From: Putridiphycobacter sp045107045
Lineage (GTDB): Bacteria > Bacteroidota > Bacteroidia > Flavobacteriales_D > Crocinitomicaceae
Direction of reading: 5' to 3'
Assembly (NCBI GenBank): GCA_045107045.1
Contig: JBGCFR010000001.1
Location: forward strand, 62,001-126,000
Length of the DNA stretch: 64,000 nt
In this document: positions 1 through 8,030 of the stretch, one piece after another
Layout of the letters: each line of letters starts with the position of its first letter
Numbering within the stretch: the first letter of the stretch is position 1
The notes under the pieces: generated by a model
Told to the model about the DNA's origin: nothing
The model's database searches: none
The model's input: the letters and a program-made list of their open reading frames with translations, nothing else
Program-made: the position numbers and the translations under genes

Positions 1-492
1 GAGGGAATTTTGTATGATTATAACTATCAGCATCATCCTTTTAATGTAACTGGGTGGGATGGTTACAATTTCCCGTATGCATTTTCAATACACGATTTTG
101 AACCAATTACAGGTCGAGTGCATCAACCACCACCGGTTCATCAAACGTTTGAAACAAATGCCTTTGTAATTTGTTCGTTTGTACCAAGACTTTATGACTA
201 CCATCCGGAAGCAATACCAGCTCCATATAACCATAGTAACATTGATTCTGATGAGGTGTTATATTATGTTGATGGTGATTTTATGAGTAGGAATAATATA
301 GAGCGAGGCCAGATTACTTTGCACCCTGGGGGTATTCCACACGGACCACACCCCGGAACTTATGAGGGATCAATTGGAAAAAAGGAAACAGCTGAACTGG
401 CTGTAATGGTTGATACTTTTAAGCCATTAAAAATGACAAAACAAGCCCTTGAATTAGAATTTGAAGACTATTATAAAACTTGGTTGCATTAA
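1..492 (+). CDS. hmgA: Homogentisate 1,2-dioxygenase, C-terminal part (partial)
   Basis: The reading frame is open from the first base, so this is the 3' end of a gene that starts upstream of the window. The visible part begins at the family segment HHPFNVTGWDG, followed by HDFEPITGR and HQPPPVHQTF, all typical of homogentisate dioxygenase. The non-haem iron ligands are expected in the YNHSNIDSDE segment and in HPGGIPHGPHPG, although I could not align each ligand exactly. The enzyme opens the ring of homogentisate to maleylacetoacetate in cytoplasmic tyrosine/phenylalanine breakdown. It lies 36 bases before hppD, the enzyme that makes its substrate, so the two are probably co-transcribed. A TTG at base 10 is not the true start. 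Confidence 0.93.
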   Translation, partial: EGILYDYNYQHHPFNVTGWDGYNFPYAFSIHDFEPITGRVHQPPPVHQTFETNAFVICSFVPRLYDYHPEAIPAPYNHSNIDSDEVLYYVDGDFMSRNNIERGQITLHPGGIPHGPHPGTYEGSIGKKETAELAVMVDTFKPLKMTKQALELEFEDYYKTWLH

Positions 493-528
493 TGTCAATA
501 GCTTGGCAAATGACTAAAAATAAAATTT

Positions 529-1692
529 ATGAGTAAAGAAGATATAAAAAACGTAGAATACGGACTAGAAAAAATATTTGAAGGAGCACAAGATTTTTTA
601 CCTCTTTTGGGAACAGATTATGTAGAGTTTATTGTTGGAAACGCCAAGCAAGCAGCCCATTTTTACAAAACAGCTTTTGGGTTTCAATCACATGCATATA
701 AAGGTTTAGAGACAGGTTGTAAAGATTTTGCCTCATATGTTTTAAAACAAGATAAAATAAGAATAGTTCTGACTACCCCTCTAACCAAAGATTCTTGGAT
801 GAACGAGCATATTGCCAAACATGGTGATGGTGTAAAAGTAGTTGCTTTGTGGGTAAATGATGCCAGAAAATCGTGGGAAGAAACAACCAAGCGTGGTGCT
901 AAATCATATATGGAACCTACTGTTGAAAAAGACGAGCATGGTGAAGTAGTTAGAGCAGGCATTTATACATATGGTGAAACTGTGCACATGTTTGTGGAAA
1001 GAAAAAACTACAATGGTGTATTCTTGCCAGGATATGAAAAGTGGGAATCGGATTATAATCCAGAGCCAGTTGGCCTAAAATTTATTGACCATATGGTTGG
1101 GAATGTAGGTTGGAATGAAATGGATATTTGGGTAAAATGGTATGAAGATGTAATGGGGTTTGTTAACTTTTTATCATTTGACGATAAGCAAATCACCACT
1201 GAATACTCAGCATTAATGAGTAAGGTGATGAGTAATGGAAACGGCAGAATAAAATTCCCGATTAACGAACCGGCTGAAGGAAAAAAGAAATCCCAAATTG
1301 AGGAATATCTTGATTTTTATAACGGGCCAGGAGTCCAGCATATAGCAGTGGCGACCAATGATATTTTAGATACAGTTGCAAAAATGAGAGCAAGAGGAAT
1401 AGAGTTTTTATCTACACCTCCCGAAGAGTACTACAAAGCTGTTCCAGGAAGATTACAAGCGCATAATCATAAATTAGGCGAAGACATTGAAAAGCTAAAG
1501 TCTCTTGGAATTATGATTGATGCTGATGAAGAAGGTTATTTATTACAAATTTTCACAAAGCCAATTGAAGATAGACCAACACTATTTTTCGAAATCATTC
1601 AAAGAATGGGTGCCAAAGGATTTGGTGCGGGTAATTTTAAAGCCTTATTTGAATCAATAGAAAGAGAGCAAGCAAAACGAGGAACATTATAA
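529..1692 (+). CDS. hppD: 4-hydroxyphenylpyruvate dioxygenase
   Basis: A 387-residue protein of two VOC-fold domains, the normal length for the family. The catalytic C-terminal domain shows the Fe(II) facial triad: His188 in FIDHMVGNV, His271 in VQHIAVATNDI and Glu355 in LFFEIIQR. The N-terminal VOC copy (from about residue 27, LGTDYVEFIVGNA) lacks the ligands, as in other members. It converts 4-hydroxyphenylpyruvate to homogentisate, the substrate of the preceding gene, so both steps of tyrosine ring opening sit side by side. The ATG at 529 is the only reasonable start. Family assignment is firm. Confidence 0.96.
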   Translation: MSKEDIKNVEYGLEKIFEGAQDFLPLLGTDYVEFIVGNAKQAAHFYKTAFGFQSHAYKGLETGCKDFASYVLKQDKIRIVLTTPLTKDSWMNEHIAKHGDGVKVVALWVNDARKSWEETTKRGAKSYMEPTVEKDEHGEVVRAGIYTYGETVHMFVERKNYNGVFLPGYEKWESDYNPEPVGLKFIDHMVGNVGWNEMDIWVKWYEDVMGFVNFLSFDDKQITTEYSALMSKVMSNGNGRIKFPINEPAEGKKKSQIEEYLDFYNGPGVQHIAVATNDILDTVAKMRARGIEFLSTPPEEYYKAVPGRLQAHNHKLGEDIEKLKSLGIMIDADEEGYLLQIFTKPIEDRPTLFFEIIQRMGAKGFGAGNFKALFESIEREQAKRGTL

Positions 1693-1694
1693 AC

Positions 1695-1795
1695 AGTTAT
1701 TGGTATAATAGTTATTAGTTATAAGAAGAAGGCTGATTGCAGCTTTTTACAATACCAAAAACTAATAACCAAAAACCCATAACTCATAACTGAAA
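1695..1795. repeat. Low-complexity imperfect inverted repeat in the hppD-haaO spacer
   Basis: The spacer is rich in variants of AGTTATTGG / ATTAGTTAT on the left and CCATAACT / ATAACTCATAACT on the right, which are roughly complementary. In the middle is a smaller stem, AAGGCTG with CAGCTTT around ATTG. It could fold as one long imperfect hairpin in RNA. Its role (processing, termination or simple slippage product) is unknown. Confidence 0.4.
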
Positions 1796-1800
1796 AAACA

Positions 1801-2322
1801 ATGATATTACCACCAATTAATTTCCGGAAATGGATTGACGAGAATAGAGACAAATTAAAGCCACCAGTTGGCAACCAAGTTGTTTATAAAGACACCGAGT
1901 TTATAATTATGGTTGTTGGTGGTCCAAATGCTAGAAAGGATTATCATTATAACGAGGGAGAAGAATTCTTTTACCAAGTAGAAGGAGATATCACTTTACC
2001 TATTATAGAAGATGGCAAAGTAAGAAATGTTGAAATTAAAGAAGGTGAAATCTTCTTGCTACCAGCAAGGGTTCCACATTCACCCCAACGCCCTGCAAAC
2101 ACAGTTGGGTTAGTGATTGAAAGAATGAGAAAACCTGATGAACTTGATTTTTGTTCTTGGTATTGCGAGAATTGTAATAACGAATTACATAAAGCACCTT
2201 TTCATTTAGGAGACATTGTTGAACAATTACCAAAGTTATTAGATGAATATTATGCTAATACAGATCTTTGTACCTGTGATAAATGTGGAACTGTAATGGA
2301 AGAACCTAAATTAAAAGTATGA
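1801..2322 (+). CDS. haaO: 3-hydroxyanthranilate 3,4-dioxygenase
   Basis: A 173-residue cupin. The iron ligands of the family are visible with exact spacing: His49 and Glu55 in DYHYNEGEEFF, and His93 in ARVPHSPQRP. The C-terminus carries CENC (residues 122-125) and CDKC (159-162), the rubredoxin-like second iron site found in bacterial but not animal forms. It cleaves the ring of 3-hydroxyanthranilate to 2-amino-3-carboxymuconate semialdehyde, which leads to quinolinate/NAD or to full degradation. Its stop overlaps the kmo start by four bases (ATGA), which indicates translational coupling in the kynurenine pathway. Confidence 0.95.
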   Translation: MILPPINFRKWIDENRDKLKPPVGNQVVYKDTEFIIMVVGGPNARKDYHYNEGEEFFYQVEGDITLPIIEDGKVRNVEIKEGEIFLLPARVPHSPQRPANTVGLVIERMRKPDELDFCSWYCENCNNELHKAPFHLGDIVEQLPKLLDEYYANTDLCTCDKCGTVMEEPKLKV

Positions 2323-3677
2323 AAACAGCAACAATAGTTGGTGCAGGATTGGCAGGTTCACTATGGGCAGTTTATTTGGCAAAAGCAGGTTACAGCGTCA
2401 CCATTTTTGAACGACGATCGGATATAAGGTTAGCTGAAATTCAAGCAGGCAAATCTATTAACCTAGCTCTGTCTCATAGAGGTTGGGAGGCATTGAGAGC
2501 AGTTGGTGTTGACCACCATGTAAATGAATTGGCCATTCCAATGACTGGGAGGACAATGCATAGTTCAACTGGCGAGTTAACATATCAACCATATGGGCAA
2601 GAGGGGCAAGCCATTTACTCTGTGTCAAGAGGAGGTTTAAATGCCAAAATGATGGATATTGCTGAAAAGGAACATGGTGCTACTATCCATTACAATATGC
2701 AGTGTACAGGAGCTAATTTGGAAGATGGAATTGTTTACTTAACAAATAAAGTGACTGGCAAAAAATCAGAACACAAATCAGACTTAGTATTTGGATGTGA
2801 TGGAGCATATTCAGCCTTAAGATATAAAGCATTTCAAAAATTAGATAGGTTTGATTACAGTCAAGATTTTGTAGATGATGGTTATAAGGAACTTTTACTG
2901 CCAGCCAATGATGACGGCTCGTATAAATTAGATAAGAATTCATTGCATATTTGGCCAAGAGGCCGTTTTATGTTAATTGCATTGGCAAATGAGGATGGTA
3001 CATTTACCTGTACCTTATTTATGCCTTTTGAAGGGGATGAAAATGCCTTTGACAAAATAAATACCAAATCTGAAATTGAATCTTTTTTTGAAAGTAGATT
3101 TCCAGACTTTTATCAAATGTGCCCAAATGTTGTTGAACAATGGGGAACACATCCCTTGTCGAGTTTAGCAATAATGCGTTGCTACCCTTGGACTTATGGC
3201 AAGGCTGCTTTGATGGGGGACGCTGCGCATGCAACAGTACCGTTTTATGGACAGGGAATGAATGCGAGTTTAGAAGACTGCCATACAATGGGTAGATTAA
3301 TGGAAGAACACAATCATAATTGGGAAGCCATTTTTAAAGCCTATCAAAAAGATAGAAAACCCAATGGTGATGCTGTTCAAGAATTATCAAAACACAATTA
3401 TTTGGTCATGCGTGATTTTGTGGCTGACCCTGAATTTTTACTTCAAAAGAAATTTGAAAATAGAATTCAAGAATTGTATCCAGAAAAATATATTGCACTG
3501 TACTCAATGGTTTCATTTTCATCTATTCCATATGCCGAAGCCTGGAACAAGGGGCAAGAGCAGGATGTTTATATGAAAGGAATAATGAAAGAACACGATA
3601 TTGAAACCTTAATGAATAATGGCAAAGTAGACGATTTAATTCACAGTATTTTTAAAGATAAGCTAGTCACCAATTAA
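2319..3677 (+). CDS. kmo: Kynurenine 3-monooxygenase
   Basis: A 452-residue FAD-dependent aromatic hydroxylase. The Rossmann dinucleotide motif GAGLAGS lies at residues 8-14, and the second FAD signature GDAAHATVPFYGQGMN begins near residue 300, where the family has it. It hydroxylates L-kynurenine to 3-hydroxykynurenine using NADPH and O2. The C-terminus has no clear membrane anchor, unlike the mitochondrial enzyme. It overlaps haaO by four bases. Kynureninase and kynurenine formamidase, needed between the tdo, kmo and haaO steps, are not in this window. Confidence 0.95.
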   Translation: MKTATIVGAGLAGSLWAVYLAKAGYSVTIFERRSDIRLAEIQAGKSINLALSHRGWEALRAVGVDHHVNELAIPMTGRTMHSSTGELTYQPYGQEGQAIYSVSRGGLNAKMMDIAEKEHGATIHYNMQCTGANLEDGIVYLTNKVTGKKSEHKSDLVFGCDGAYSALRYKAFQKLDRFDYSQDFVDDGYKELLLPANDDGSYKLDKNSLHIWPRGRFMLIALANEDGTFTCTLFMPFEGDENAFDKINTKSEIESFFESRFPDFYQMCPNVVEQWGTHPLSSLAIMRCYPWTYGKAALMGDAAHATVPFYGQGMNASLEDCHTMGRLMEEHNHNWEAIFKAYQKDRKPNGDAVQELSKHNYLVMRDFVADPEFLLQKKFENRIQELYPEKYIALYSMVSFSSIPYAEAWNKGQEQDVYMKGIMKEHDIETLMNNGKVDDLIHSIFKDKLVTN

Positions 3678-3759
3678 TGTCAAAAAACTGTCATACCGTT
3701 TTTCAAGTTAGCTTACTTAATGGTGTAGCAGACTATTTGAATGTGAAGTCTCCATTGTC

Positions 3760-3895
3760 GTAAGGTTCTAATACCGGGCACTTCGATTTCACCCAGTGTC
3801 CTAGGTTGCATCCAGCAAGGATATACTTCCCGCCTGGTGCTAAGCGAAGTCGAATTATGAGTAGGGGTCCAAGGGAGGTGACCTTCCAAGTAAAC
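3760..3895. other. Unexplained GC-richer block in the 334-base kmo-tdo spacer
   Basis: From 3781 to 3840 the G+C content is 32/60, and from 3841 to 3900 it is 27/60, clearly above the surrounding AT-rich spacers. A minus-strand frame over 3713-3931 is open for 72 codons but has no recognisable domain and no gene-like start context. The block does not look like a tRNA, rRNA fragment or tmRNA to me. It could be a remnant of an inserted element or an unrecognised structured RNA. Confidence 0.35.
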
Positions 3896-3912
3896 AAGAA
3901 TTAACAAAAAAA

Positions 3913-4010
3913 GTCTAGCTTCTAGCAGCAACGTGTTCTAGTATCTAGCTTCTATTATCAAACAGCAAAGCGATCTAGTATCTAGCAGCGCAGCGGTCTA
4001 AAATCTAAAC
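3913..4010. repeat. Degenerate tctag-type repeats upstream of tryptophan dioxygenase
   Basis: The spacer just before the tdo ATG contains repeated variants of TCTAGTATCTAGC and TCTAGCTTCTAGCAGC, interspersed with GCAACGTG, GCAAAGCG and GCGCAGCGG. At least four imperfect units run up to the start codon. The pattern is not seen elsewhere in the window. It occupies the place where the promoter and leader of tdo must lie. Confidence 0.6.
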
Positions 4011-4011
4011 T

Positions 4012-4956
4012 ATGACCAGAGAAGAATTATTAAAAGCGATTGACGAAAAATATACTGCCATTGGGCAAAATCCAGACGTTCATTTATCAGGACTACTTCA
4101 TGCCGAACCAATGACTTATTGGGACTTTGCGCAAGTGGATGCCCTATTGGGTTTACAAACACAACGAACTCAATTACCAGACGAGATGGTATTCATTATG
4201 TACCATCAAATCAATGAATTATTATTTAAAATGATTTTGTGGGAAATGGGTCAAATTTCTCATACTGAAAATATTAAACCAGAAAAATTTGAAATGCACT
4301 TAATGCGTGTGAGCCGTTATTTTGATGTGTTGGCCAATTCTTTTACAGTGATGGGGGATGGTATGGAAGTGTCACAATATATGAAATTCAGAGACACTCT
4401 GACGCCTGCAAGTGGTTTCCAAAGTGCACAATACCGCCAAATTGAAATTGCATCAACTGAGTTAATCAATTTAATTGATGCGAGATTCAGAGATAATATT
4501 GATAGAGATACACCTTATGAGCATGCCTTTGAACATATGTATTGGCAAGCGGCAGGTAAAGATTTTAAAACAGGTGAAAAATCTATGTTATTAGTCAACT
4601 TTGAGAAAAAGTATAAAATAAAATTGATTGACTGGATGAAAGAATACAATTTGGTGAATTTATGGACTAAGTTTAAAGCCTTACCAGACGATTTTAAAGC
4701 TAATAAGGACCTCATTAATGCTATGCGTCATTATGACCACACCGTAAATATTAAATGGGTGATGCACCATTACCACGCAGCAGCTAAATATTTGGATAGT
4801 GGCAAAGGCAATGCGGAGGCTACAGGAGGCAGTGATTGGCATAAATACATGCACCCAAAATACCAACGCCGAATTTTCTTCCCCGACTTATGGAGTGCGG
4901 ATGAACTGAAAAATTGGGGAGTGACAAATATTGAGGGGTATGAGAAGGTAGTTTAG
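4012..4956 (+). CDS. kynA: Tryptophan 2,3-dioxygenase
   Basis: A 314-residue all-helical haem dioxygenase. Family segments include YHQINELLFKMILWE (residues 64-78), TPASGFQSAQYR (131-142) and the C-terminal TGGSDW (271-276). The proximal haem histidine should be one of the pair at 252-253 in WVMHHYH. It opens the indole ring of tryptophan to N-formylkynurenine, the first step of the pathway continued by kmo and haaO upstream. It is separated from them by an unusual repeat-filled spacer, so it probably has its own promoter. The length and ATG start fit the bacterial family. Confidence 0.94.
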   Translation: MTREELLKAIDEKYTAIGQNPDVHLSGLLHAEPMTYWDFAQVDALLGLQTQRTQLPDEMVFIMYHQINELLFKMILWEMGQISHTENIKPEKFEMHLMRVSRYFDVLANSFTVMGDGMEVSQYMKFRDTLTPASGFQSAQYRQIEIASTELINLIDARFRDNIDRDTPYEHAFEHMYWQAAGKDFKTGEKSMLLVNFEKKYKIKLIDWMKEYNLVNLWTKFKALPDDFKANKDLINAMRHYDHTVNIKWVMHHYHAAAKYLDSGKGNAEATGGSDWHKYMHPKYQRRIFFPDLWSADELKNWGVTNIEGYEKVV

Positions 4957-5000
4957 TATTAAGTAACTAGTATTGAGTTTAAAGTCTATTATTTCATTAG

Positions 5001-5059
5001 ACTAGTCGGATAATAAGATGGAATTGGCTATTTGTCGCCAGATCTTATTGTCCGCTAGT
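5001..5059. repeat. Long imperfect inverted repeat after tdo
   Basis: The left arm at 5001-5019 (ACTAGTCGGATAATAAGAT) is complementary to the right arm at 5042-5059 (ATCTTATTGTCCGCTAGT) apart from one extra base and one mismatch. The loop is about 22 bases, and GG/CC pairs extend the stem inward past a bulge. It has no T-tract like that of a classical terminator. It could act as a factor-independent 3' end for tdo or be a small palindromic repeat element. Confidence 0.65.
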
Positions 5060-5087
5060 AGGTGAAAAAAGTTAGAACTAATATAAA

Positions 5088-5858
5088 ATGAGTACTATAT
5101 ATAAATATCAATCATTTAACATTAATAGCCTTAGCTCCATTATAAATTCGGAATTATGGTTTAGTTTACCTCGTGACTTTAATGATCCTCTTGATTGCAC
5201 AATAAATCTTAAAGTTGTTAATTTTCCTGATGAGCATAATTCTAAAAGCTTCTACCAAGCAATGCAAAATGAATTTCCTGATACGTCATTAGAATCTAAG
5301 ATTTCAGCCTTCAAAAAAGACAAGACGATTTTTGAAGAAGATTATAAAAGATTTTTTAATTTGATGTCTAAAAAATCAATTGGCATAGCCTGCTTTTCTA
5401 AGTTCAGTTCGCATCCATTAATGTGGGCTCACTATACTGATGGCCATTCAGGATTCTGTCTTGGTTTTAATAGGGAGAAGTTGGAAAAGTCTTTCGGAAA
5501 GAATGTTATTTATGATGTGGATTATCCAGTTAAGAGGCGTCCAATAAGTGTAGATGCTAATCCAGAAAATAATATGCAAATTGAATTTAACCCTATTCCA
5601 GTATTTACTTCGAAATATAATTTTTGGAGATATGAAAAGGAAGTTAGGGCAATATTGGATTTCTCAAGTGAGAAAAAAAGCCAATTAGTAAAGTATAACT
5701 CGGAAGCTTTAACTGAAGTGATTTTTGGCATAAAGATGCCAGAAAAAGAAAAAATGCTATTAATAAAAACGATAGGAAATAAGAATATTAATTTCTTTAA
5801 TGCAAGAATAAATGAAGCTACTGGGAAAATTGAAAAAGACTTTATTTTCATTAACTAA
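5088..5858 (+). CDS. DUF2971 family protein
   Basis: A 256-residue cytoplasmic protein of the DUF2971 family. The hallmarks are LPRDFNDPLDCTIN near residue 28 and the segment CFSKFSSHPLMWAHYTDGHSG around residues 102-122 running into FCLGFN. No catalytic activity is established. Members often occur singly among accessory genes, and I have no evidence here for a defence or toxin role. It has no signal peptide. Upstream is a long inverted repeat (5001-5059) and downstream an attC-like spacer, consistent with an independently acquired gene. Confidence 0.8.
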   Translation: MSTIYKYQSFNINSLSSIINSELWFSLPRDFNDPLDCTINLKVVNFPDEHNSKSFYQAMQNEFPDTSLESKISAFKKDKTIFEEDYKRFFNLMSKKSIGIACFSKFSSHPLMWAHYTDGHSGFCLGFNREKLEKSFGKNVIYDVDYPVKRRPISVDANPENNMQIEFNPIPVFTSKYNFWRYEKEVRAILDFSSEKKSQLVKYNSEALTEVIFGIKMPEKEKMLLIKTIGNKNINFFNARINEATGKIEKDFIFIN

Positions 5859-5878
5859 ATAAAGAAGTAAAGAAACCA

Positions 5879-6010
5879 GCACATAACAATATACATAAAA
5901 TAGCGATTCAGTTGCAAGCCTGAATCATTTTTGCGTTTAATTAAGTATATTACCTTCCGAAAGGTTAGTGCTTATAAACTCGCTACTTTTCACATACTAA
6001 CCGTTAGCAT
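5879..6010. repeat. attC-like folded spacer
   Basis: The element starts at CACATAACA (about 5879) and ends at CTAACCGTTAGC (about 5997-6008). The outer TAAC/GTTA ends are complementary. An inner arm AAAATAGCG (5897-5905) pairs imperfectly with CGCTACTTTT (5981-5990), and a perfect 7-bp hairpin GATTCAG/CTGAATC (5905-5926) sits inside. The size and nested imperfect arms resemble integron attC sites, but the ends do not match the strict GTTRRRY core and no integrase is present. Confidence 0.35.
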
Positions 6011-6070
6011 TCATTAAATCCAAAATTGAGTATAATTCTCTAATATTATAGACTTTGTATCATATAAACA

Positions 6071-7132
6071 ATGACTAAAATAATTTTAACCATATTCACA
6101 ATAGCCTTGATTAGCTGCAACAAGAAAAAAAAAGCTGAGGCTTACGGTGAGTATCAGCTTAATAATTTGGAACTCGCCATTTCGTTTCCAGCAGTCGAAA
6201 ATGATTCACAAAGAAAAAACACTCAAAAAGTACTAAGCGATTTAAAGGTCAAAAAGATTCGTTTTGCTGAAGAGTGGAAGTTTCGTGAACCGATTAAAGA
6301 CGAGTATAGTTGGGGACCTTTGGATGACAGACTAAATTGGGCCAAAGAGAATGGATATGAAGTGATGTTAACTATACAGTCTAATGGACCAGATTGGGCA
6401 TGCGAAGGGGCTTCTAATGATAATTCCTGTGTGTTTAACACAGATGAATTTAAGCAATACATAGAAGATTTATTACAACGTTATCCAAATCAATTAGACA
6501 AAATACAATTTGGCAACGAATGGCAATCTGACTTTTGGTACGTTAGCACAGCTGAAGAATTTACAATCGCTAACAATATTCTATATGAAGCGGTACAAAC
6601 CTATTCTCCCAAAACTGATGTTGTGTTAGGAGGGTTTACTGCTATTTCATTGAGATTTATGGCTGGTTGCGCTGGTGAGCTGTCTAATTTTAAGGATGAT
6701 GAAGGAGTTGTTTATGATCAGGCCTATCTAGATGCCAATTGCACTGGAACTGAGGCGACACCTCTTTTTAATAGAATCAACTATGTTTTAGACAATGCTT
6801 CTTATGATTTGTTGGATATGCATCTTTATGATGATCCAGAAAATTGGAGCGCCGTAATAAATCATTTTAAATCAGTTACAACTAAACCAGTTATAGTATC
6901 TGAATTTGGAGGTCCAAACTCGAATTATGAGAATGACTCGAATGGTAACCAAGCAAAAAGATTGTATGATTATATTGTCACACTTGACTCGCTTGAAATT
7001 GAAGAAGCATATTATTTCAAATTAGTACAAGGCTCTAAAAATAAAGCCCATATAAAATCAGGTTTGTTGAAAGGCGCCTTTAAGTCTAAAAAGCAAAGCT
7101 ATTTTGTATTCAGAAAATTCTCTAACCTGTAA
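6071..7132 (+). CDS. Clan GH-A-like glycosidase-fold lipoprotein
   Basis: A 353-residue protein starting with a short signal ending in a lipobox-like LISC (Cys16), so a lipoprotein is predicted. The body reads as a (beta/alpha)8 barrel of the GH-A type. An Asn-Glu acid/base pair occurs in QFGNEWQ (Glu150) and a nucleophile candidate in IVSEFGG (Glu278), about 130 residues apart as in GH5/GH39-like enzymes. Other barrel-like pieces are KIRFAEEWKFREP (residues 62-74) and LLDMHLYDD (247-255). The substrate cannot be told. Some homologous barrels are non-enzymatic, but both glutamates are present here. It stands alone between two attC-like spacers. Confidence 0.65.
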   Translation: MTKIILTIFTIALISCNKKKKAEAYGEYQLNNLELAISFPAVENDSQRKNTQKVLSDLKVKKIRFAEEWKFREPIKDEYSWGPLDDRLNWAKENGYEVMLTIQSNGPDWACEGASNDNSCVFNTDEFKQYIEDLLQRYPNQLDKIQFGNEWQSDFWYVSTAEEFTIANNILYEAVQTYSPKTDVVLGGFTAISLRFMAGCAGELSNFKDDEGVVYDQAYLDANCTGTEATPLFNRINYVLDNASYDLLDMHLYDDPENWSAVINHFKSVTTKPVIVSEFGGPNSNYENDSNGNQAKRLYDYIVTLDSLEIEEAYYFKLVQGSKNKAHIKSGLLKGAFKSKKQSYFVFRKFSNL

Positions 7133-7210
7133 ATTGTAGGTCGATACTAAAACATTATTATTGTAAAAAGTCGTACAAAATAAAAAAGTGAATAGATGAA
7201 AAGAGAAAAA

Positions 7211-7290
7211 ACGCATGCTAACAACGAATAAAATTAACGGCTAGTGCTGTTCGGCATAAATGTCTAATTTTTTCAAACGTTGCACAAAAT
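7211..7290. repeat. Second attC-like spacer (weaker)
   Basis: The stretch runs from GCTAACAACG (about 7217-7226) through GGCTAGTGCTGTTCGGC to ACGTTGCACA (about 7277-7286). The CAACG and CGTTG ends are complementary and flanked by GC/GCA. It mirrors the spacer at 5879-6010, so the GH-A-like gene is bracketed by two such elements. The pairing is imperfect and the call is tentative. Confidence 0.25.
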
Positions 7291-7336
7291 TGCAGTAACG
7301 GAAAAACTGCTATTTTTGAATAATCAGTACTCTCAA

Positions 7337-7888
7337 ATGATAAAAAAAATAATAGTAGGAGTTTTTATTTTGCCATGCCTTGTGGCGTGCCATTCATCTC
7401 AACACAAACATTCAAATAATAGACATTTTGAAATCACCTTTAGAATTGATCAAGAGAAAAATAGGGAAGCCTCTTTAATTTTTGAAATTGCTTTAGACTC
7501 TGGCTATTACTTCGTCTCACCATCTTCAGACGGTTTTCATCAGCGAATGATTTTCTCAATTGAAGATACTGATAACCTTTTGTTGAATGGCAAATTGATT
7601 GAGTTTCCTTTACCTTGGGATGAATTCGACAAACTATCGGATAAACAAGGAAAATTTGTACGGGAGAACACCACATATAAACAAAATGTGATAATGGGTT
7701 CTCAAAATAACTTTGAAGTGTCAGGTTTAATATGGTTGGAAATGCATCCAGACTACCAACCCTATGAAATTAGATTTGTCGTTTCTAATACATCAGGAAA
7801 ATTAGTAGTAGAGGAAACAAGTACAACAGCTTCTGGATATCCAACATTTAGTGATAAAAAGAGGGTTGACACTCCGTTAAAAAAGTAG
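7337..7888 (+). CDS. Putative lipoprotein of unknown function
   Basis: I choose the ATG at 7337 over an in-frame TTG at 7280. It gives a 183-residue protein that begins directly with a signal sequence (MIKKIIVGVFILPCL) and a lipobox VAC. The mature part is beta-rich. It contains YYFVSPSSDGFH, ENTTYKQNV and EVSGLIWLEMHPDYQPYEI, a layout that resembles Bacteroidota lipoproteins with a single immunoglobulin-like or DsbD-N-like sandwich, but I recognise no named domain. It is probably anchored in the outer membrane. Function unknown. Confidence 0.65.
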   Translation: MIKKIIVGVFILPCLVACHSSQHKHSNNRHFEITFRIDQEKNREASLIFEIALDSGYYFVSPSSDGFHQRMIFSIEDTDNLLLNGKLIEFPLPWDEFDKLSDKQGKFVRENTTYKQNVIMGSQNNFEVSGLIWLEMHPDYQPYEIRFVVSNTSGKLVVEETSTTASGYPTFSDKKRVDTPLKK

Positions 7889-8030
7889 AAATAATTAAAT
7901 TTTTGAAAGTTAAACCTAATACTAAGGTAAAAATTTATTGAAATCAATCTAAATGGACGAAATCAAACTGCCTTAGAATCAATTGCTTTTTATTGGTCTA
8001 ATTCTTGCACATTTTCCTTAAATTTCAGTT

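Noticed and set aside
3713..3931. 72-codon minus-strand open frame between kmo and tdo
   Set aside because: No domain, no promoter or start context, and it crosses both the GC-rich block and the repeats. I treat the region as non-coding.
5088..5858. DUF2971 gene as an anti-phage defence gene
   Set aside because: No partner genes and no diagnostic toxin or nuclease motif. Only its accessory setting hints at it.
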